Below are positions 23,863 to 35,044 of a DNA stretch of 64,000 nucleotides, piece by piece. Where the stretch lies: positions 6,160,327-6,224,326 of the forward strand of contig JABBOT010000016.1 in assembly GCA_016165875.1 (NCBI GenBank), written 5' to 3'. How positions within the stretch are numbered: the first letter of the stretch is position 1; each line of letters begins with the position of its first letter. Source of the DNA: Acanthopleura granulata. Taxonomy: Eukaryota > Mollusca > Polyplacophora > Chitonida > Chitonidae. The notes below the pieces were generated by a model that saw only the letters and a program-made list of their open reading frames with translations, searched no databases and was not told where the DNA came from. The position numbers were made by a program, and so were the translations under genes.

Positions 23863-26124
23863 ATGGGCCGTCGATTTAAACGGTTCAGGCGACTGTCACA
23901 ACAAGTGGTGAGAATCCTCAGGAGGATTGGCGTCATGTGCCATTGCGGTCAGATAAGGGAAGAAACGGAAGAAGACGTTGTGTCAGTGGCGTCAGTCATC
24001 AGTGGTAGCTTTACGAAGCAAAATCATCGAGCGTCAAGTCGAAGTGCATCATCAGTCTGCAGCCAGGAACGGCCGCCTTCAGCAGCCAGGAACGTTTGCG
24101 CTCATTCCGTCAGCCATTTCTCGGATTCGTCTGGACGTCAGGTGACAAGGACCATGGACGTAAAGGTGAGCTGCAAAATGCTTTTAATTTTAGCATAAAA
24201 TTGATATCATCAGATTTCTCCTGGTATTGTACAAGATTGTGGAGATATTTCATTACGTATTTCTAACGAAAATATTTACAGTTATCCAATTATCCCAAAA
24301 CTGTACGAAATGAGGTCATCGTTTTGAAACTATCAAGACGTCACTGATGATGTTTGTCAATCATGTTTATCAAATGTAACGGTCGGATGAGTAAATTAAC
24401 AGGGCCTCTTTGATCACAAGATCTTTCGTAGCCCTAGGTGGACAACCCAAGACGTTTAAGCATATCGCAGACTGTCCTTATTTGTAAGGTTGATTTCTTA
24501 TCAGAAATAAGTTACACACTATATATACATATACAACCAAGCTACAGAAAAAATGTAACATAATTATGACCGTGCTCAACGTTCAGTTTCAGACCCAAAA
24601 CCTTTGCAGTTCAGCTTTAAGGAAGGATGCTGGGAGTTTGAGAGACAGCGTGCTATCTCCCACCCCTCGGGTCATCCAGGTGGCGCCGCTGCAGAGTCCA
24701 CGCGACGCTTCAAAAGGTATAAAGGAGAGTGAATGTCTTTATCTGAGGAATGTGTTGAAACATTGCCAGGTAATTTTGCAAATAGTGGCTATGACAGATA
24801 ATGGTCGAAAAAAAGTCAGTTACTTGATGCTAGAAATAATCAGAGAAAAACATTATCAAGTGACCAAGTGCCCTCGACACGCTGTTTCTATGGCGATTAG
24901 ATGCTAGTACCTGCACGCTAGCTGATAATTTTGAGTATATGTTGATCATTTGATATTTGGATATACTGTAGGTAAGGCATCTAGTTGTTTGACAAGATGC
25001 GTCATTTGGGCCAATCAAAATTAGGGAATAGAGTTTTTGGTGACTGTTCTGTGTGGAATTACTACATAAACAGTAAGGCAGTAGGTGTTTTTATACCTAA
25101 AGGGGACAGTGGCCACGCCCGAAACGGAGACACTGTCCGTGCTTCCGGTGACCTGAATGACCGAGAGAAAGACAACCCAGGAGACCAACCTAGGCTCCGG
25201 TACAGCGTTCCCGAGGGGTGGTCCTGGCCTCTCCCTACCCAGCTTCACGTGCGCAAGCAGCTCTCGCAGGGCTACTTCGGAGACATCGACCTCGTGGCTA
25301 GCTCTGATGGGGAAAGCAGCGGAGGCGTTTTTATCAGGAAGAAAATCATGGCCGACGTCGGTCGTCAGGAGGCGGCCATTTTGATAAAGTGTCAGTGTGA
25401 CTACGTCGTCCAGGTTCTGGCCTGCTTCACCACGCGAGGCGCTACCTACCTGTATATGCCTTACTACTCCATGAAGGACCTCGGCTTCTGGCTTCGGCAG
25501 GACACAGACAGGCGGGTATTTGACGAGAAAATGGCGACTTGGATACTAGCCCACTTACTGATGGCTGTCTTCCACGTCCATTCCTTGGGTTTCCTGCATC
25601 TCGACATCAAACCGTCGAATATTTTCATCAACAACAATGGCTATCCTCTGCTGGCGGATTTTGGAGGAGCAGCCAAGATGACGCCTCTCACGCGAAGCTC
25701 GTGCTACTCCCCGGGTTACTCCTCTCCAGAGGTTGTCATGGATATCACCGTGGACAAGATGGCCGACCTGTGGTCCTGCGCAGTAACGTTTTACGTGGTT
25801 ATTTCCGACGAAGTGCCCACCATTATAATTCAAACAGTCAACGGGACACCAACCGAATGCCAGAGAATCAACTATGATGTGGCGAACTTCTCTCCCGTGG
25901 CGTCAGATTTCGTGTCTTCCCAACTCAGAGTGGACAAATCGGAGCGACTCGGTGACAGCATGGGAACTGCTGAGGTGATGAATCACTCGGTTTTCGACGA
26001 CACGGACTGGGAAGCCACACAGCAAGTATCCACCGGCCAGAAGTCCAGGTTGTATGACCTGCTAATTGAGCTACTACAACAAGGTGACAGTGACGAGATC
26101 AGCGACATCACACGAGTGACGTGA
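23863..26124 (+). CDS. Divergent serine/threonine protein kinase, three exons, about 482 aa
   Basis: Exon 1 is 23863-24165 (101 codons, donor AAG|GTGAGC). Exon 2 is 24593-24716 (acceptor at 24592; an in-phase one at 24586 is also possible). Exon 3 ends 26124. Its acceptor is uncertain: 25081, 25084 and 25102 all keep the frame. With 25102 the total is 1,449 nt, 482 aa. The N-terminal 140 residues are Arg/Ser-rich and unrecognised. The kinase domain spans about 190-445: glycine loop LSQGYFGD (third Gly replaced), Lys in VFIRKK (about 219-223), helix C Glu in RQEAAIL (232), catalytic loop HLDIKPSN (308-315), ADFGG (327-331), SPEV (350-352) and DLWSCAV. All catalytic residues are kept, so activity is plausible. 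The stretch RLGDSMGTAEVMNHSVFDDTDWE (423-445, quoted only as a region) recalls the AGC-kinase C-lobe end RLG...HPFF...DW. The HLD in place of HRD and the low similarity keep me from naming a subfamily. Confidence 0.85.
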
Positions 26125-26158
26125 GAGGAGTGAGATTAGAGTATGGTCGTCCGATAAG

Positions 26159-26400
26159 TGACGTCAGATGAGTGGCTTGAGAGGATTTGGCCACAAGTGC
26201 ACTTGTAAATCGTGAAATTAGATCGGCGGAGTCAGAACATCGATGTGAGAACAGTGACGTCAGAACAGTGGCATCTAACAATGGTGTTGGAACAGTGACG
26301 TCAGAACAGTGACATCTAACAATGGTGTTGGAACAGTGACGTCAGAACAGTGACATCTAACAATGGTGTTGGAACAGTGACGTCAGAATAATTATGTGAA
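26159..26400 (+). repeat. 41-bp minisatellite carrying CRE palindromes, in the kinase 3' UTR
   Basis: TGACGTCA occurs at 26255, 26296, 26337 and 26378 at an exact 41-bp period, plus one outside the array at 26159. The unit is GAACAGTGACGTCAGAACAG followed by TGACATCTAACAATGGTGTTG. It starts 35 bp after the kinase stop codon and ends before the poly(A) signal, so it is probably transcribed. Confidence 0.9.
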
Positions 26401-26481
26401 AACAATGATGTTAGAACATACATGTAGATGAAGACTTTCCATTATACTTTCACACTGTAGGTGTTATGAAAATTTTAATGA

Positions 26482-26487
26482 AATAAA
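26482..26487 (+). other. Poly(A) signal of the kinase gene
   Basis: AATAAA 358 bp after the stop, followed within 20-30 bp by a GT-rich stretch (TTTGGTGTGTTAG), the usual downstream element. Confidence 0.6.
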
Positions 26488-27069
26488 TGAACTGTTTGGT
26501 GTGTTAGCATGTGCTTTCAGGATAGTATTTGTATAAATTCGTAGAGATTCGTAAAATAAATAATTAATATTAACGATAATTGGATGTGTTTCTTCTCTTT
26601 TCATTTGACCTTTACGGCTACATGGCGCACTTTCACAAAATTTCCTAAATCGATTTTTCATAACTGTTCATGTGAATCACGCTGCCTTATGACGCTACAA
26701 CATAGACAACGGCTTTTACGACAAAAGTTACAAGAAATATACCTTTTCATATTGGCACATCATATCTGTATGAATGAACAATGCTGACTGACAGATAGAT
26801 CCATTGACTGATTAATTCCGTGAATAATTCGTTTCTTTAGCACCTCACTCAAGTTTATATCCGTCAGGCCATGTATCAATAGAATGCTATCTTTGATTCA
26901 CAGCAAAATTTTCGACTTCCACACAATGCCAAGAGAACTGACTCTCAAAGACAAACATTTTGACCAAACATAAGGAATACTTTGGCAAAATAATTGAGCA
27001 GGATGGAATGGAATGTGACATGTAACGTTGCACGTTAAGGGATCATGGGAAACTTTGCGTGTGATATAT

Positions 27070-27260
27070 TTACATTATGTATTTATTGCATGGTTGCCGT
27101 AATGCTTATTCAACGTTATACTAAAGAATTTTTCACTTGTTGGCTTGTGGTTAGTTTTGTTGATGGAGGTAACCGGAGTGCCCAGGGTAAACCACCGACC
27201 TGTGATAAGTTATTGACACCCTTTCCCACGTTTGACGCACAGACATGCACACATATACTG
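27070..27260 (-). mobile_element. Diverged SINE of the second family
   Basis: On the plus strand: CAACGTTATACTAAAGAATT then TTTCACTTG, GGAGGTAACCGGAG, ACCACCGACCTGTGATAAGT and CCCTTTCCCACGTTTGACG, in the order seen at 23200-23390 and 36884-37085. Confidence 0.55.
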
Positions 27261-27474
27261 GGGCTAACGGCCACACAAGCGACACGTTTGATGAACTGAT
27301 CCCACACGTCCAGTTGGTTTAAAACCGGCCATGGAATTTATAGATTCCACGCTTTCATTGCTCGTGGGACCTTCGTGACAGTAAGAAGTCGAAGACGCTC
27401 TTGAGGTAGTTTTCGATCTTTCGTTGAGATCGTGGACCGAATCCACAGAGCAATTTTGAACTTAAGTAAAACGT

Positions 27475-27555
27475 TTCCACCATGTCCGCCATTGCATTTA
27501 TTGAAAAATATAAGCGCGATGTTCTGAAGTATGGCATAAATGCAATCAAATGAAG
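27475..27555 (+). mobile_element. Diverged SINE 3' fragment
   Basis: TTTCCACCATGTCCGCCATT, then GTTCTGAAGTATGGCATAAA and TGCAATCAAATGAA follow the order of the SINE body and tail. Confidence 0.5.
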
Positions 27556-27852
27556 TAATTTATAAGTAATCACAGCTTATCTTCTCTTTCAAGACTGATG
27601 TCCGAATTAGTTACTTGGCATGAGCTACTGATTCTTCTTAGGCCTTACATTGTAGTCGTATTTTAAATTCCTTTAATTCTCTTCAAACCATTCATGAAAA
27701 AGAATAATTAAGGGTCTTTTCCCACACCTCTGACAATTATTCTGACATTACTAAAAATGGATGAAAACGTCTATCTTCACAAGAACGACAACTCTGAACA
27801 CGACATGCACTTTTAAGTAAGGATTGACCTCCCTTTGCATGATTTCCGTATT

Positions 27853-28096
27853 GATTTATTTATTTGGTTGATTTTTAACGTCACCCTCAAAAATATTTCA
27901 CTTATACGACGGCGGCAAGCATTGTGGTTTGAGAAAACCGGGGAAACCCACGACCATCCGCAGATTGCTGGCAGACCTTCCAATGTTTGGCTGGAGAGGA
28001 AGCCAGTCTAGGCCGGACTTGAACTCACAGCGACCGCATAGGTGGGAGGCTTCTGGATCATTACGCTGCGCTCGCCCCCTTGGTCACGGAGGCCCC
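27853..28096 (-). mobile_element. Near full-length Meta-type SINE
   Basis: Head GGGGCCTCCGTGACCAAGGG on the minus strand, B-box-like GTGAGTTCAAGTCC, body and AAATAAAT tail. It is moderately diverged (AACGTCACCCTC in place of the ACGCCGTACTC block). Confidence 0.88.
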
Positions 28097-28287
28097 GATG
28101 ATTTCTTTAGGAACTAGTTGGTTGACAGCCAACTCTGCTTGAAATCTCTGCTTGATTGTGTTGTTCTAAATTATAGTATTATACTATACATGCATCAGGT
28201 TTTGAAGCACTTGTGAAATACGACGGAGTTGTTAGCTGGGCCAAAAGTTATGCGTGTAAAAGTGGGACTCCGTAACCGCTAAACGCG

Positions 28288-28396
28288 AGCAACCTGGGTT
28301 GTCGTGGATTTCCTCGCACCATAATGGTAGCCGCCGTCATATACAAAGTGAACTATTGTTGAGTACGGCGCAAAACACCGATTAATTAAATAAACG
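28288..28396 (+). mobile_element. 5'-truncated Meta-type SINE
   Basis: CCTCGCACCATAATGGTAGC, GCCGTCATATACAAAGTGAA and GAGTACGGCGCAAAACACCG followed by ATTAATTAAATAAA. Confidence 0.85.
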
Positions 28397-29190
28397 GTGC
28401 TGAATACCCTAGTCGACTGTTTACAGTCGACTATAATACATGCATTATAAATAGCCCTTGTCACAGGCCTACTGTACGGTAGCGTTGTTAGCTGGACCAG
28501 AGTGACTTAAATAGGAATCTTATAATAAGCCAGATAGCGATTTCCAGTTGCACATGAGCAGAACGCGTCATACGGTATATAAACAAGAGCACATGGTCAT
28601 TCGTACCATTCTTTTAACGTTACAGATTTCGGCAACAGCCAAGTATAGAGCTCTGTTCTAACTTTTTTCCGTGTGTTTCAATGTGTTTTCCACTTGAAAT
28701 AGTTTTGGAGCCCATATATAGTCTCTAATGTCAAAACAAACACATAAAAGGCACGAAATGGCCTGAATTGTGTGTGACTGCCTACCATTGCAATACTTTT
28801 AGCACAGTCACGAGAAACCATTTATCCACCAACAAAGGCATTTCGGTCATGCGCAGTCGAAACAGGTGTCTGGTTTATTAAAGTTATGGTTGTAAAACTG
28901 GGGAAACCTAAATGTCTTAGAAGTCCTAAATGCTCATTGTTTTCATCTGTCTCTTTCTACTCCCCTCGCTCCTGTCGGCCATATTTTTGTTGACATAGGC
29001 CTATATGATTTTTACAAATAATATTTATCACTACTTCCATCGGTCAAGCCACGGGTCAAAGCTAGACTGACCCTACATTCGCTGGCATTGTGTGAGTAAT
29101 ACCTACACGTTACCACTTTGCCAGCAAAACGTCATTCAAAGGGCACACTATACTAGCGTCGCAGTCATTCCATTAGGAAATACGCGAAAG
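28397..29190. other. Non-coding, nothing recognised
   Basis: No open frame, array or repeat seen apart from short internal inverted TCGACTG / CAGTCGA at about 28412-28433. Confidence 0.45.
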
Positions 29191-29200
29191 AAACCAAAAA

Positions 29201-30240
29201 CTGAAGTGCCGGTCAGTTATTGGTGGACACTGGGCAAAGAAACCAATCAACTTTGTGTCAGGTAAGTTTTTTGTCCATATTCGATAAGGGAATTCCTAGA
29301 GAAAACCAATTTACCGGACTTGATGCACCGATAAGTTATTGGTCCATATTCCACAAATGAAATCCTACAGGAAAACAACTATCCAAATGGTCGGTAACTT
29401 ATTGGTGGATATTCGATAAAGGAATGCCTAGATGAAACCTTACTCCCCAATACGGTATTGATGGATATTTGATAACGTAATATCTCGAGGAAAAAAGAAA
29501 GTCTTGCACCCGGTAAGTTATTTCTGGATATCCGACAAGGGAATACCTAGAAGAAACCAACCAGCCAAGTACTTGGTACGATATTGGAGGATAATCCACA
29601 AGGAAAAACCTTGATGTGCCAACCATCCAGATGGCCAGTAAGTCATTGGTCGATATTCTATAAGGGAATGCTCAATAGAAAATAGCCATCCATGAACTCG
29701 GAACAATATTGGCGGATATTCCACGACGGAAAACCTTGACGAAAGCTACCAGCCTTGCGCCCGGTAAGTTATTGCTTGATATTCGATAAGGGAATGCCTA
29801 GAGGAAACCAACTATCCAAGTAGTCGCTACGATATTGGATACTGGTTTAATCCACAAGGGAAAATCTAAAGGAAACCAACCATCCAAATACCCGGTCGAT
29901 ATTCGATAAGGAAATTCTTAGAGGGAACCAACCAGCCGTGCGTCCGGCAAGTTATTGCTGGATATTCCACAAGGGAAAACCTAGAGGAAACCAACCATCC
30001 AAGCGATCGGTAAGCTATTGGTGGATATTCGGTAAGGAAATAGCTGGAAGAAACCAACCATCAAAGAGTTCGGTAAGTTATTGGTCGATATTCGATAAGG
30101 GTATACCTAGAGGAGACCAACCACCCTAATGCGCGATAAGCTATTGGTGAATATTCGATAAGCCAATACACAGAGGAAACCAACCATCGGAATACTTGGT
30201 ACCTTATTGGTGGATGTTCCACACGAGGAAACCGAGTGGA
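29201..30240 (+). repeat. Minisatellite, about 63-bp unit, roughly 16 copies
   Basis: Unit of the form GGTAAGTTATTGGTGGATAT / TCGATAAGGGAATACCTAGA / GGAAACCAACCATCCAAG plus five or six bases. Two variants alternate irregularly at the centre: GATATTCGATAAGGGAA and GATATTCCACAAGGGAA. The period is a multiple of three, which leaves short open frames on both strands; these are not genes. Confidence 0.9.
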
Positions 30241-30834
30241 AAGTAAGACTGGCGGACTTCTTCGTATATAATTCCTCTTGTATAGTAATCAAAATATAAT
30301 GACACAATTACAGACAGTAAATGTTTATTTCCAATGGTTCTTTCATCAAAATATACACAATCTGTTGGTAATAACATTGTCAACAATGGAATTTAAGAAA
30401 ATATAAACAATTATGGAACACAGGGCGCTAAGTAACAAGCAACATAATGCTTTGCATTATGGGTATTGACGACTATGACGATAATGGTTCACTGTAAAAA
30501 ACACGAGGGTACTTCACTGAGAGCGGATAGATAAACTGATTGTAACAACAATTTCATGCAATGTACAAAAATATCAACGTGACCCACGTACGCTGTTAAA
30601 AAGACTTACGAATGACCAGTAATGTGCAAGAAATATCATGATGACCAGCATGTTCTATACTATTAAAAAACACTTGTGAAACCCTGAAAAGGATTTCGCC
30701 TATTCTCGGTGTGGTGAAACCAGACCAACAACATTTGATGGTTATTGTTTAAACTTACCTGATTGTTCTTTGACGCCAAACTTTGGACATTTTCACGTTT
30801 AAGATAGCTAGACAGTTTTCATGACTACATTAAA

Positions 30835-31050
30835 TCAAAAAATACAGGTTAAACCAATGACTTTGGACAAGTTGCTGGCAAGTTTTCCTACGTGTATTGG
30901 TGGAAGACAAATGGTGTTCAGCGAAAGGTTTTTTTTTTTTTCGGCACAGCCACTAATATGCACACATACCGTGACAGGAGAAATTCCAAATTTTTTTCCC
31001 ATCCAATGCCAGGATTGAGCCAAGTGCTGGAATACCTCATACTTAAAAAT
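30835..31050 (-). mobile_element. Diverged SINE of the second family, possible
   Basis: AACCAATGACTTTGGACAAG, TTGCTGGCAAGTTTTCCTACG and a later GAGCCAAGTGCTGGAATACC follow the second-family order, with an insertion of T-rich DNA. Confidence 0.4.
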
Positions 31051-31940
31051 CGCGCATCTTACCCAGTGTGCTATTTCCATTTAAAACTGAATTAGGACCT
31101 GAGTGTGTTTGTTAACTACCTTTGTTACTGTAACCAATCTTTGTTTATGAATGCAGATGGGCTTTCATTATATACAATCTTCACATCGGGTTTGGATTAT
31201 TTTTTTACATTGTATTAGATGTAACGTGTAATAACCACTCACTGAGTCTATGACTTCAAAATGGCACCACGAATATATACAACCTCTTCTTCTGCTTCAA
31301 TTGTTCTCGCACAAATCTTGTTAATTCTGCAATGTTAGATAATTTCAAGTTATTGTACACATTTAGTGTTTTGTTCTCAAGAATAAAATAAAACTTACAC
31401 ATAATAAAAATGAGTTAGTGTAAGATCAATCATCATAAATATTTGGTTAACAGTCCCGAACAACAAGCTGGTAATAAATCATATACATTTAATGAAATAT
31501 CAAGATTGGATAAATAACCCAGCAACACGCAAACAAATAAAGTCCACAAAATATCGACGACATATAACACATAAACGGATTATCTTAAGAAATGAAAAAT
31601 CAAAACCAGATCAAATCAGAAAAAAGAACAGGAGGAATTTTCACATCCGTGGATATGGCGAAAATCATAAGCCAGATCAGAGAACGTAGTTGTCTGTGTT
31701 GCTTCATGGACCGCATTCCTGCTAACGAAAGTGACAGTTATATTTGTATATAGGCGAGATAAACAAAACACAGTGAACTTGTTGAAAAGAATAAAATGAA
31801 AAAGTTGAAGAGCTATGAAAACAATTTTCTAGAATGATCAATACGATAAACCAGGCAACAGATATTTTAAATCAGTGTGTTTACAAAAAAATCTTAAGAG
31901 TCCTTCGCTGAGATCCGTGTCTACAATAAGGTCGAGAGTT
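31051..31940. other. Non-coding, nothing recognised
   Basis: Strongly A-rich between 31380 and 31900 with no clear repeat or gene. Confidence 0.45.
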
Positions 31941-32146
31941 CGGATGGAGGTCTGGCTGTTTTGGCTGCGGCTCTAGGTCAGGAGTCAGGAGCTTTGTCTG
32001 ATATATCTGGCGAAGGGCGGTAGTTTTTAATCCAGGTACTGTAGTTTCCTCCAACCATACACCTGATGATCCTTGTCATAGACGTGAGTCTTCTTCAGTC
32101 CGGCGATAAACATCAATCACATAAATTAATAAATAAATAAATAAAT
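31940..32146 (+). mobile_element. Diverged SINE-like element with (AAAT)n tail
   Basis: GTTTCCTCCAACCATACACC, GTCATAGACGTGAGTCTTCT and CAGTCCGGCGATAAACATCA then ATCA and AAATAAATAAATAAAT mirror the 3' architecture of the main family, but the text differs enough to be another family. Confidence 0.5.
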
Positions 32147-32432
32147 TTTACTTAAATTAATGAATGAATTACATGTAATTAAGCTTACAGAAAAGTGAAT
32201 GATTGTGGATCAACTCCACATTGGCAATATTTCATACATATCGTGGTGGAGATTACGAAAGAGAAAACTAAACAAATTGTTCTATCTCTGACCACATTTT
32301 CAAGATGGGCGCTGGTTGTTCGTTTGCTGCGGACGTCACGTCGTGTTCCACATTATTTCAGTCGTTTAGCAATGACACCAGGCACGACGTCCCAACCAGC
32401 CATGATATACAGACAATCTGCTGTTTATTACC

Positions 32433-32553
32433 TGGAGCCTGTTTTACGAAGCAACCGCAATTTGCGACAGACGTAACTTCCATGACAACGTACAGTAAAG
32501 ACATACGTCTTCATGGTGAATGAACTTGCGAAAGTTTGTAAAACGTGCCTTGG
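32433..32553. mobile_element. Foldback (MITE-like) element, relative of 13092-13216
   Basis: The left arm TGGAGCCTGTTTTACGAAGC is roughly complementary to the right arm (GTTTGTAAAACGTGCCTTGG). The interior carries ACTTCCATGACAACGTACAG, as the other copy carries GCCATGACAACGTA. Confidence 0.6.
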
Positions 32554-33574
32554 AAATACAGTTAGGGCCATTCAAATGCACGAGTCGGGCGTGCAGTGTT
32601 CATAGTTTTTCTGGTCTGACAATGAGTAAATAAGGAATTTGTTACATGTTTTTTAGTACATAAGCTTCAAATTAATTAACTCCTTATTTCTTCATTATCT
32701 GACTTGAAAAACCGAAACAGCATTTGTATGTCTCATTTGTGGCAAGTACAATACACACCCTACCTGTGTACTTTTGTTAGGGCGCTAACGATACATGTAT
32801 ATGTATGTTCAGTTTTGCCGAGCCTCAAGCAATGACGTGTTGAAGATAGGATAATCGCTTTATCATTGTAGATACATTTATTATGAATTTTTGTCCAGTG
32901 ATAACAAACCGGCGGAAAATACACTCTGAAGTAGCACGTTCAAAATATCATACCACGCATGCAGAAAAAAAACGAATTCGGTAACCCTAACCTCAAAATA
33001 TCATCGCAATTTTCGATAACAAACACACGAGAGTCATCCAACATACAAAAAGATGCTTAAAATTCCACAAAAACAGTATGCGGATATAATCCGCAGCAGA
33101 ACACTGTCTCTATCTTTTAGGTGGGTTATGAAGTTACAAAATCGATGTTATCCAGTTACGCATATAACAGTCACGTTATTCTTCCAAAACAATGCGCATG
33201 AACCGTCAACACATCAATTCCAGTTCCGGTTCCGGTTTGGGGCAGTTAGAGCAATTTAACCAATTCTCTTCCTTCCTATTTGCGACAAAATGTCGCTGGT
33301 CTCCAAGACCTAAAATTATCCTCACACAAACACAATTCTACCATTAATTTTTACAGCCCATCAGATCACACCATTGTCGACTCTGCCTGGGAAACAAGGA
33401 CTTGTACGTGTTTAAACCTCCATTGCTGTTGTTTTAATTGGTGGTGCAGGGTGACGCTTTACTGGATGCCGTACGATCTGAAGTACAACCTTTCAAGCAG
33501 GTGATGTAGAAATCCTGCTCGATGGCCCATGTATATAACACGTGAAAACATTCCGGGGTGTCCTAGTGCGCAGG
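32554..33574. other. Non-coding, likely 3' flank of the CD225 gene
   Basis: No gene recognised. GGTTCCGGTTCCGGTT-like short direct repeats occur near 33222-33237. Confidence 0.4.
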
Positions 33575-33994
33575 TCATTTCTGTTTCCGGAAGAAGACGG
33601 GCCAAAATATGACCAGCAGAATGATACTTGCACTCATCATGATCCCCAGTACGCTGAACGTTAATGAAACTTTTCCTTTCAGCCTGGAAGTATCGAAATT
33701 TCCCGCCTCGAAGTCTTTGTTCGATTTCACTGACAGAATTGTCGCCAGAAGTCCTAGTGGCGGGTTAAAACAGACCATGACCACCACAGCCAGCCCGATA
33801 TAGTTCCGTGGTTTTCCCGCGTAAGTCTGGCGCAGCGCGCGACCATCTGGTTGCGTCAGGATCACCTGACTGTGACGTGAATTCGCGGGATTATAGGTTG
33901 CGTTGGAGTAGGTCGACGTCTTGGCTTTCGGCGTCGAGTGCGAGTCGGTGGACCACTCATAGTCTGCTGTGGGGGGCGCGGAGTAGCACAACAT
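33575..33994 (-). CDS. CD225/dispanin family two-pass membrane protein, 139 aa
   Basis: Small membrane protein of the IFITM/PRRT/TRARG1 superfamily. Members act in vesicle trafficking and membrane fusion control; the role of this one is unknown. The polar N-terminus (residues 1-63) is Ser/Thr/Tyr-rich. A first hydrophobic segment lies at about 65-88 (NYIGLAVVVMVCFNPPLGLL). A cytosolic loop follows with the family pattern SVKSNKDFEAGNFDTSRLKG (compare S.K...D...GD...A...S). The second segment is at about 108-135, and the end is basic (FFRKQK). The C-terminal half is typical of the domain. The start is the ATG at 33994-33992. A possible splice acceptor (TATTTCTTCAG) lies directly upstream of it, so an earlier coding exon cannot be ruled out. 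The family lies outside the antiviral IFITM group as far as I can tell, since the usual NxxxSxFxxxxCC pattern is not present. Confidence 0.88.
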   Translation of the reverse strand: MLCYSAPPTADYEWSTDSHSTPKAKTSTYSNATYNPANSRHSQVILTQPDGRALRQTYAGKPRNYIGLAVVVMVCFNPPLGLLATILSVKSNKDFEAGNFDTSRLKGKVSLTFSVLGIMMSASIILLVIFWPVFFRKQK

Positions 33995-33999
33995 ACTGA

Positions 34000-35040
34000 A
34001 GAAATAGTTCCGATTCGATCTTTTTTGGCAGAATACAGATTACTCCGCCGCCGCTGAACTGCTTGTTGAGTCCTGTTGATGGCCGCGCATACTGTTTTCC
34101 TCTTTTCTCTCTTTCTGTTGCCTTTTTCCCCTTTGTGTGCTTTTTTAGTCGGTTTGTTGTCAAACGCTTGGCGACACGTTAGCGATATATCGACCGACCA
34201 GACTCTCTAACAGAGCCCTTAAACCCAGCAGCCGAGCCCTCGTAAATCCTAATCATTTACCCTCGCAGCAACAGGGTTAACCCGACTCACCGGGACACAG
34301 ATGTGGAGATCGGGTAACCAATAATTACATGGACATTTCAGGGATTCCTCCACCAGGCACGTAACGGGGACGTTTTTCCGGAGAATTGGACTTCACTGGC
34401 TCTCTTAACTCAGGCTATATCGCCTCGGCAATGTCCGTTAGACTGGCAGGCCTGACGGTATAGAACTAGACACGAGCACGCAGCGGTGTGTTGATGCAAT
34501 CAGTCCGGCTGAAGCTATAGCCGCGATGAAGGGAAGAAGCTATCCTGTGTGAAAGTTGACCGTAGATCGAGTCGAGGCACCTCGCACCTGGCAATCAACT
34601 TTCACGGAATGGTTCCAGTATGTAGGAGCTGTCGTTCAAGGGTCCGTCGCCAAACAAGAATCTGCAAATGCATAACAAAGGGAGGCAAAATGAGATTACC
34701 GGTAACCCTATATATTTCTATGAAATTAGAAGAAAGATAAAAGAGAAAAGGCATTTCATTGCCTAATGAAAAAGGATAAATTGCGAAATTACACAGTATG
34801 TATATGAGATTGAGATTGTTCCTGAAAAAAGAAGAAAGCCTTTGACAAAGCCTAAGATGATTCATTCGTTTGAATGATTCCTCACGGCCCACGTTACAAA
34901 TTACACATACCGCGGTGCGTTCAGATTTATGGGTATAGCGGAAACATGTAGACATCGATGGAATAAACAGCCTTTATTCCGACACCAGAAGAACCAGCGA
35001 GCTTTGCATTCGAAGACGCGACCTCGCTGACAGTGTCACA
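34000..35040. other. Upstream region of the CD225 gene, nothing recognised
   Basis: No coding exon or repeat seen. GC content is higher around 34180-34560 than in the surroundings, which fits a promoter or first exon for the minus-strand gene. Confidence 0.4.
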
Positions 35041-35044
35041 ACAA

